Source: Candolleomyces eurysporus (Eukaryota; Basidiomycota; Agaricomycetes; Agaricales; Psathyrellaceae). From it: a stretch of 40,024 nt of DNA. Within the stretch, counting starts at the first letter, position 1; the number at the start of each line of letters is the position of its first letter. Below are positions 32,832-40,024 of the stretch, one piece after another. The stretch covers positions 1 to 40,024 of the forward strand of contig JANBPK010001267.1 of NCBI GenBank assembly GCA_027579435.1, in the 5' to 3' direction. The notes under the pieces are model-generated. The model searched no databases. It saw only the letters and a program-made list of their open reading frames with translations, and was not told the DNA's origin. The translations under genes and the position numbers were made by a program.

Positions 32832-34693
32832 ATGTCTGGGTTCCTACCATCCCTAGAAAACTTTGCAAAGGTATATCGAATCAGAAACGGGTTTTATGGA
32901 TGCTCAATGGTGGTGATCGTGTATTGCTTTGTAGGGCACCGCTGCGACTGCAGCGACGCTGGGCACACTCGGTATGTCGCCTGATAATTAACTATGAATG
33001 ACGTTTGACAAGGCTGACCATATGTCATGTTGTTGATTCGTTTGTAGGTGCCGGCTTGCTCTGGTATGGCCAGAACTACCTCATCTACCCCTCGGCGTTT
33101 CCTGCTGGGTCCCGGACAGGTGAGACACCCTATTCTCGAGGCTTGTTGGAACGAATGGCTGACGAATGAACGAAGAGGTCTCGCTGCCCAGCGAATATGG
33201 GATGCCATACAAGGATGTGGAGCTCAAGACACCCGATAACGTTCTCCTCAAATGCTACGCCCTCATTCAAAGCAAGAGCCTCCCGGACACGCATCAGGAT
33301 GCGATGTGGGTGGACGATGAAGATTATGACACGGAGGACGAGGTGCGTCGACCACGATTTACCAGCGCCTGGCCGTCAGATTGACTTTGCTCGCCCTCTC
33401 GCTCGCCAGTTCATCGCAAGTCGGCCTACAGTCATCATGTTCCACGGAAATGGCGGCAACCACGGACACCGTCTCCCCCTGGCCAAAATCTTCTACATGC
33501 GGATGAGGTGCAACGTGTTTATGCTGTCGTATAGAGGGTATGGGCTCTCAGAAGGCTCGCCTTCGGAAAAAGGTATCGTGCACCCTCTTCCACGCCCTCC
33601 CTTCTGGGTATCTGTGTGCTTGTGTGCTCATTGGACTTGCATGCGTGCCCGCCACGTTTCGTGATCGTGAAATGAATAGGACTCCAAACGGACGCACAGA
33701 CCGCCCTCAATTACGTCCTCCAGCACCCGGTGCTAGCCAAGACCTTCATCGTACGTGGGCATCCCTCCGACGTGTCTCCGCTTCCTGATCTCGTGTTCGT
33801 TTCGCCGTAGATCCTGTATGGACAGTCGATAGGCGGAGCCGTATCCATCGACCTGGCGAGTAAGAACCCAACCAAGGTGCGCTATTCGGTNCCCCCCTCG
33901 CCTCTTATCCAACGTCTAACCGACTCTGACCCCCTCATCCCTCCCGCCAACTAGATCTCCGCCCTGATCCTCGAAAACACGTTCACGTCCCTGCCCAACC
34001 TCGTCCCACACGCCCTGCCCGTGCTCGGGCCCGTATCCTTTTTGTGCCACCAAAAATGGGACTCGATCAACAAAATCCCATTGATTCCCGCTACGACGCC
34101 CATGTTGATGTTGAGCGGGATGGAGGATGAGATCGTGCCGAAGGAGCATATGAGGGCGCTTTGGGAGGCCGTGGCGAGGANGGGGGGAGAAGGCCTCCAG
34201 CAGCAGCGGGAAGCGGAGCGTAAATTCGATCAGCAGCTCGAGTTCGAGTGCAAATGCGAGTGCGAGTGGGGTGGATGAGGTTAAGTGGGATAAGGGGAAG
34301 ACGTCGGAGCGGGCCAAGTATATGGAGTTTGAGCATGGTGGACACAGTAAGCACCTTTTTTCCGTTATGTGATGTATGGCTGATTAACATTGAACAGATG
34401 ATACGTGCGTCCAGCCGGGCTACTGGGGTGCGATTAATGAGTTTGTGACCAGTCTTGGGGAGTTGAAAGGCGTGAAGCAGAAGAAGAGCGTGAAGAAGAA
34501 GAGTTCGCCGAGAGGTCCTGATGCTGCTCAAAACCCGTACAGGTCCAATGCGGCTATGACGGCGAGAAGGAATATGGCCATGGAGGATCATCCTACTCAA
34601 CACTCGTACAGGTCCAATGCGGACATGTCGGCGGCAACGACGGGACGGATTTTGGGGGCGGAGGAAAGGGTGGCGGATCAGGGGCGTTTCTAG
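32832..34693 (+). CDS. BEM46/ABHD13-like alpha/beta hydrolase
   Basis: Nine exons: 32832-32870, 32935-32971, 33048-33119, 33176-33342, 33410-33572, 33680-33750, 33811-33876, 33955-34346, 34398-34693; about 433 aa. The protein starts MSGFLPSLENFAK, followed by a probable membrane anchor (ATLGTLGAGLLWYGQ), then YLIYPSAFPAGSR and LPSEYGMPYKDVELKTPDNV, both typical of the BEM46 family. The oxyanion motif is HGNGGNHGHR (about residues 117-126). The nucleophile is in GQSIGG (Ser about 189), the acid in SGMEDE (Asp about 263) and the His in EHGGH (about 335). A Ser-rich linker and a long C-terminal tail make it longer than the yeast protein. Exon 8 has one base too many: after the N at 34181 beside a G-run, the frame must shift for the linker and EHGGH to be read. 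An assembly error is most likely. BEM46 proteins are membrane hydrolases of unclear substrate. Confidence 0.9.
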
Positions 34694-35331
34694 TCGGCGG
34701 TGGGCTAGGTGTTAGATGACTGGCTGGCTGGTCGGTTGGTTGGTTGGCAGATTTCTTGCTTGTCCCCCGTCGATGTCGCTCTGTGGTCGGGTGTAGTACT
34801 ACATATATTGCTGCGGACTCTTTTCCTTTCTCTCGCTCTCGTATAGGCTCACTTGTAGAATACAGAATAAGATACCCCCATCTTCACTCTTCCGTACGTC
34901 ATTGGTATCGATTGTTGCCCGCCGTGTTGCTTTCGAATTTTATTTGTATTGGGTTCGTCCCGCTTTTGTAATTCTAATACCTTTCGGCACCTTTCTTCGA
35001 TACCCTACAAGTCTCTCTATCTCTCTCTCTTGACAAACTTGAAACGCATTTTGCTATATCAGACCCTTTCTTTTCGAGACCCGTTGAGTCGACGACTCGC
35101 GGGCGATCATCGGAATCTCCTCTGGAAGAAACTGTATGCCTCGCGATTTATGCTCGCATTTGTAAGGATAATTCTACTTTTATTACAGCCACACGACCGT
35201 CATCTCTGCTCGAGAAAGCCTTTACTCAGTTCCCTTGCTTAGTTACTCTGAGAATCGACTCGACAAACCCACGGTGGCGACGGACAGAAGGACGGTCCAC
35301 ATGTAATCTCGATGCAGGCAGGTTGGTTGGA
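34694..35331. other. Downstream of hydrolase, no gene seen
   Basis: It holds the probable hydrolase 3' UTR, with a GGCTGGTT-type tract at 34720-34748, and then T/C-rich sequence. The ORFs at 34744-34971 and 34949-35242 have no recognisable product and no splice context. Confidence 0.5.
34720..34748. repeat. Short TGGC/TGGT simple repeat
   Basis: Seven imperfect 4-bp units follow the hydrolase stop codon, probably within its 3' UTR. Confidence 0.7.
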
Positions 35332-35583
35332 TCATGCTAAGCTTTTGCCAGGAAGACGATATCTAGACCCGCCGGACACTTTGAGCCGTATTGAGTAGGC
35401 ACCACACGTACCCAATTCAAACATTGTCGACACGGGCAAGTGGATACCCATTACGGGTGCCTGGGTCGAATAGCAATGCATATGGCCATTCGATGGAGCC
35501 GAGTAAGCGGCAGTTCGAACTCGACCCGACGGAGAAGTGCAAGCGCCCAGCACGACGGTGATCCTTGCGAATAGGATTTTCAT
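35332..35583 (-). CDS. Hypothetical small protein, possibly secreted, doubtful
   Basis: An 83-codon ORF starts MKILFARITVVLGACTSPSG, a weak signal-peptide-like beginning, and contains LGTCGAYSIRL near its end. In the next frame the end would read KCPAGLDIVFLAKA, which would add a Cys and look more like a small secreted Cys-containing protein. That would need a frameshift or an intron I cannot place. No family was recognised. It could be a pseudogene or chance. Confidence 0.22.
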   Translation of the reverse strand: MKILFARITVVLGACTSPSGRVRTAAYSAPSNGHMHCYSTQAPVMGIHLPVSTMFELGTCGAYSIRLKVSGGSRYRLPGKSLA

Positions 35584-36648
35584 TGGAAAGTCTGGGTATG
35601 ACCGGTCAGACCTACTGAGGTTTTACGTTTGGATTTGCGTTTTTGCTTTAACTTTAGAGCTTGTGCTTAAGGTGTGTATGTTATGAGGTGTGTGGCGATA
35701 TCATTGTCAGATGCGTGTTATCCTTATCTTGGCGAAGGGGTCCTCTCCGCGTTGGCTAGTACGCGAAACGCAACTCGAGGGGATGGAAATAAGGGGTTTG
35801 GCTTCACCCAGCCGTTCCTGCTATCCATGTGAGGGAGGATACAACATACCATGACGGCTCCGTAGAGCAGTGGAGAGCTTCTCAGACGACTTTGGCTTCG
35901 TCGGAGTCGGAGAATCGGAACCAGGAGAAGGATGCCCAGTAAGCGAGATGAGGATAAGCCCCAATTAAAAAGGCTTAATTGCCAGTTGGACGTCAGAAAG
36001 TTGGAGAGGGGGGCAGTATTCTTGACATTTGACAGTCTTCACTGCTGCCAGCGACAGGCTGTTTTTGGGACGACGCCTGCCCGAACGATCAGGAGAGCAC
36101 AACAAGTGCAAATACGGAGCAGATTTGCTGGCGATTTTCTGAGAGTTGGACCATCGCCTCCTCCTCCCTTTCTTCGTTCGACATTGCACATTCTCGGCCC
36201 CTTGTAAAAGATAATACTACCTGGTTGAGAGAATGATTCTGGTCTTGGCGCTTTGACACTTGGGGCTCTACGACGACAGGCAGCGATCAGCGCTTCAAAG
36301 TAAACAATTTCTGATGATTGCCCCGTCTAATGAAATGTGTCCGACTGTCTCTTCTGGAAGCCGTATTTCTACCTTTGAGCCAATATTGCTGTATGACGCT
36401 TGGGGCCCTGGAAAGCCGATTTTTTCAAGCTAGAGGGGGGGCGATCTATCTAGAGTCGATGAGGGTGATGATCACACGCGCGATCGGTTTTTTGGCGTTG
36501 GGTCAGCCAGCCTTGTTCAAAGCGTTCGCTGGACGCGTCTTTTACTTTCCTTCTTCTTCCTGCTACCATCTCTTCCTCCCTCCCTTTGCCACTGCAGCTC
36601 GTCTTCCCCTCAACCTAAACCTTTGCTGCTCCCCCCCTGCGAGCAGCG
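35584..36648. other. Intergenic, upstream of the methyltransferase
   Basis: No gene is recognised. ORFs at 35932-36207 and 36318-36701 have no family resemblance, and the second overlaps the methyltransferase start in another frame. On the - strand a Ser/Pro-rich open stretch (HPSPGSDSPTPTKPKSSEKL, about 35870-35930) is suggestive of coding sequence but has no identifiable neighbours. A C/T-rich stretch at about 36538-36640 just before the methyltransferase ATG looks like a fungal core promoter. Confidence 0.45.
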
Positions 36649-39600
36649 ATGACCTTTGCTGTTCTGAGAGCGCTGCATGGCATAATCGGGGGAGGCTCTA
36701 GACGATATAGAGAGAGTCTATAACTCTCATGGACAGGAGGCGGATACGGTGGCGGCGGTGGGCGTCGACGGTGATAAGGACTCTGAGCTTCGTCAAGGTT
36801 CCTCGCCACCAGTTACCAGCAACAAGGCTTCGACTCTCGGCAGCGCTACGGGCAAATCGGCTGGATATCGACACAAATCGACGCTTTCGAGCAGCTCGCT
36901 AAACGCCATCTGCAAAGCATACGCCTCGCCCCCGCCTTCGCCGTGCGTGACGACCAAGGAGCAGCGGTTCGATCAGAGGATACCGCCGTCGAGCGGATCG
37001 CATGTATCGCTCGATTTTCCGTCGCTGGACGCGCCGTTCGATGCTGGGTCTGCATCGGAGACGTTGACTTCGCATCCCATCGTTATGGCCGCCATTAATC
37101 GTATCATTTCAGCGTGCGGACAGATGACGGCTACTGTCCAGACGCCTTTTCTGACCATCTGCGATTCGACGATGGGGGTGAGTTTTCTTTATCTGATTGA
37201 TTGATTACTTTCGAGGCTAACGAACGCGTCTTGTGATCGTCGACAGGCTCATTTACCCTCATGTATGCGTATCGTTGAGGCGGCGCATGTCGTTGAGATC
37301 TTGCGGGAGCACGGATCCCCTGGCCTGCATGTGGACAGGATCTCTCAGCTTTGTGGCGTTGATGCCAGTAAATTAGGTGTGCAATCCGTTCATTTATTTT
37401 ATCCGTGTTCCGTTGATGCTAATTGGACGCTTTTAATTTACGATTTGTAGCCCATATCCTTCGCCTGCTGGCGACGCACCATATCTTCAAGGAAGATTCC
37501 CCAGACGTGTTTTCTCTGAATAGGATTGCTTCTCTTATCGACTCGGGTAAAACTATCGATCAATTGGTTGAATATGGGAAACTTGGAAGGTATGTCGGCG
37601 ACTTCTTCCTCTCTCCTGCTCTCCCTCTCTGACGTCTCTGCTGACATCGCCTTCGCTCGTTTTAGGCCGGAATTGAAATACCAGGGTACTAATGGGATCT
37701 CGGCTTTCGTTGGACTTTGGTGAGCACGATCATCCCAATCGCCGTCGACAAATCCCTCAGTCTTTACGCGCTTCCTAGTTCGGACGAAATCAACAAATCG
37801 TCCGCATATATGACGGAAACATACCTACTTTCTCGTTCCCCACGGATTAGGGAGGCCAATCAACCGACTTTGGCCCCTTTCGCCTTTGCTTTTGGCGCTC
37901 TAGGCCGGAACGTTGATTATTTCGGCTGGTTAGAAGGGGAGAATATCGAATTGAATACTGGGTAACATTTTCGTCTTTCCTGTCCTAGCTTGAAAACTGA
38001 TTCAAGTTCGATACCGACCAAAAGAATTGAAATCGGACATGGGTCGGATTATGCACCTGCCCCGGGAGTCCCGGAGCCCGCTGCTCTGCGAAAGGTTAAC
38101 TCGTCTAACCCGCCGTTGGAGGATGGACCGCCGGCTATTCCCAATCTCAATCGCTTTCGCTTGGAGAGGTTCGGGAAGGCGATGTCTGGGACGGGGTCGT
38201 GGGAGGCGCCTGGAGCTGTTTTTAGTGGTACGTCCTTGCATGTTCTACCGTCTCTGACTGGGAGTAGCCGACTTGCTCATTGTAGGCTTTGATTGGGCAT
38301 CTTTACCTCGGGGGAGCGTTGTGGTTGACGTAGGAGGTGGTATTGGGTCTACCAGTATGCTGCTTGCGTCTGCGTTCTCGCCTGCTACTGGTGGCGAGGA
38401 TCTTGGTCTCAGGTTTGTCATTCAAGATAGGGCGGTCGTTGTTGATATGGGGGAGAAGGTATTTCGTTTATTTAGCTTCGTCCTTTCGGGTTGCTGATGC
38501 CGAGTCCTCGCTCGAATAGGCTTGGAGGGAGAAGTGCCCGGAGTTGTTGGAGACTGGTGTTGCGAAATTCCAAGGTTCGTGCATCCGTAATACAACTCAT
38601 TGCTTGGTTTTCTAACGAGACCTGTTTTAATTCCCAGTGCACGATTTCTTCACACCTCAGCCGGTGAAAGACGCGGCCGTATTCCTTCTTCGCGTTGTCC
38701 TCCATGATTGGCCCGACGACTACGCAAGGAAGATTCTACTTCACCTCCGAGAGGCTGCTACGCCTCAAACCAAACTCTTACTGGCCGATTTCGTTCTGCC
38801 TCATGCGTGTGCTGACGATTTTACATCGGAGAGTGGGCTGGACAATATCGAAGGGGCGCAGAGAGTGTTGGCCCCCGCGCCGTTACTGCCTAACTTGGGC
38901 AAAGCGAATGCTAATGTGTATTGGATGGACCTTACGGTGCGTCCGTCTGCTCCCGGCTTCTTTCTTCTTTCTGTTCCTTTTCCGCCTATCTCCATTCTTC
39001 GACGGGTACCAGTACTGACTGGGTTAATATTGTGTTAGATGAACGTCATGTTCAATTCGAGAGAACGCACGCTTCGGGAGATTGTAGCTTTGGCTTTATC
39101 AGCCGGGTGGAAAGTGGTAAAGGTTACGCAGGCTCCTGGATCTCTATTTGGGTATATCGTTGCTGTTCCTGTTGAGAAGGGCTCTTCGACGACCTCTTCG
39201 GCTCATCGTACCCTCCCGCACCCGCCGATCATTGAGGGCCGCACTCAATCAGCTTCTTCTTCTTCTGCAGCTCTCTCCGGATCCGTCGTCGATGCTGCTA
39301 CTGTAGAATTAAGGGCATCCAAGCACACAGAGAAGGAAGGTAGTAGAGGGCAGGCGAGGAGGGATCGGCGCGATGGTGATGACGAGGATGATGAAATTGT
39401 TCAACTGTCGACCGGCTCGAGGTGTGGATCTCCATCATTTGGATCCCGGACGGAGTTGTCTTCTATCTCGGAAGCGTTGGCTAAATTCGGAGGAGGGGTA
39501 AAGAGGTATAGGGGGCCCGGGATTTTAGGGGAGGGGGTTGGGCGCCAGTACGTCTGCGACAGGTGGGGATGGGGTGACGAAGTCTCCGACTGGCAGGCCG

Positions 39601-40024
39601 ATGGTCACGGTGGCGCCGTTGAGGCCTGCGGCGAGTTTGAATGTGGTGAAGAAGAGGACGATGTCTTTTGGGAACGCCGCCAGTAAGAGCGGCAGTGGTT
39701 TAGGTCCTGTCACTGGTACCGGTGTCACTGCTCACGGCGCTAGTTCAGTATCTGGTGCTACGAAGGATACAGACACGGCGACACCAGCTGGAGGGCTGAN
39801 GTCCTCCCCGTCCACCTCCTCCAAGGTCGCCTTCGCCGATTAATATGAAAATTGCGACATCGCCCAGGCAGGCACCGCCGCCCACCCCTCCGAGGAGTTT
39901 GAAGAGGCCTGCGTCGTTGGCGAATTTGAGGCCGAGGACGAACGAGGAGCCGGTGCCTCCTTTGCCTCTGTCCGCTTTGTCGTTGCAGACAGTTGCTCAG
40001 GTCGCGAGCTCACCTGTCTCGCGG
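36649..40024 (+). CDS. Family 2 (plant-type) O-methyltransferase, 3' end outside window
   Basis: Ten exons are visible: 36649-37177, 37247-37376, 37451-37589, 37666-37719, 37779-37961, 37989-38227, 38286-38458, 38520-38574, 38638-38936, and 39039 onward. The start is MTFAVLRALHGIIG. A winged-helix dimerisation part (VEAAHVVEILREHG, LAHILRLLATHHIF) leads to the SAM-binding motif VVVDVGGGIGSTS (about residue 435), FVIQDR, and FLLRVVLHDWPDD, whose His (about 523) fits the catalytic base of the family. After GSLFGYIVAVPV a long Ser/Pro-rich tail follows (SLNVVKKRTMSFGN, SLKRPASLANLRP), as in related Agaricomycete proteins. Substrate is unknown. Three apparent one-base frameshifts occur at G-runs or N: about 36688-36692, about 39530-39537 and the N at 39800. 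The conserved text continues in a new frame each time, so they are probably assembly errors. Confidence 0.88.

Noticed and set aside
34949..35242. ORF of 97 codons downstream of the hydrolase
   Set aside because: Composition is that of T/C-rich noncoding sequence, with no domain, no promoter-like context and no splice sites that extend it.
36318..36701. ORF of 127 codons before the methyltransferase
   Set aside because: It runs over the probable promoter and start of the methyltransferase in another frame and shows no family resemblance.
1..40024. tRNA genes, rRNA genes or CRISPR arrays
   Set aside because: No tRNA-like cloverleaf, rRNA block or regularly spaced short repeat was recognised by eye, and the intron-rich genes are eukaryotic.

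Overview
The window is nuclear DNA of a filamentous basidiomycete, most likely an Agaricomycete. Genes are split by many short introns (about 50-75 bp) with GT..AG borders. The best recognised products are all types common in mushroom genomes: short NACHT NTPases, an F-box/LRR-like protein, a BEM46-like hydrolase and a plant-type (family 2) O-methyltransferase. Scattered N bases show that the sequence is a draft assembly.

Bases 1 to about 31980 are a decaying tandem array. The ancestral unit reads, left to right: a dead NACHT relict, a conserved leader of about 150 bp, a four-exon NACHT STAND NTPase gene on the + strand, a conserved 3' flank of about 500 bp, and an F-box/LRR-like gene on the - strand that converges on the NACHT gene. 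Five NACHT genes have complete reading frames after splicing (3955-6164, 11185-13416 on the - strand, 17611-19816, 24463-26716, 27591-29836). One more runs in from the left edge (1-417), and two broken pieces (9116-9585 and 13581-13923) flank an inverted block. Of the F-box copies only the last (30337-31980) is intact; those ending at 938, 6667, 10723, 14463 and 20340 carry frameshifts, stops or deletions, and one has been deleted between the last two NACHT genes. The NACHT half of the unit is therefore kept alive while its convergent partner is repeatedly lost.

Rearrangements are abundant. They include an inverted NACHT/F-box block (about 9586-13580) with chimeric junctions, a 160-bp local inversion (about 3136-3296), a duplication of the right end of the array that carried along the 5' half of the neighbouring hydrolase (22678-23421), and an inserted island with no counterpart (about 8441-8965).

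The NACHT proteins (680-696 aa) have a basic N-terminal exon, Walker A and B motifs and a conserved C-terminal region, but no WD40, ankyrin or TPR repeats. Between copies, long identical blocks alternate with short, strongly variable patches in the C-terminal third. This suggests homogenisation by gene conversion combined with local diversification, as expected of a recognition or incompatibility locus; that role is inference.

From 31981 to the right edge lies a single-copy flank: a BEM46/ABHD13-like alpha/beta hydrolase (32832-34693), about 2 kb with little recognisable content, and a family 2 O-methyltransferase (36649 to beyond the right edge). The hydrolase has one apparent frameshift and the methyltransferase three; all four lie at G-runs or N bases and look like assembly errors rather than real lesions.
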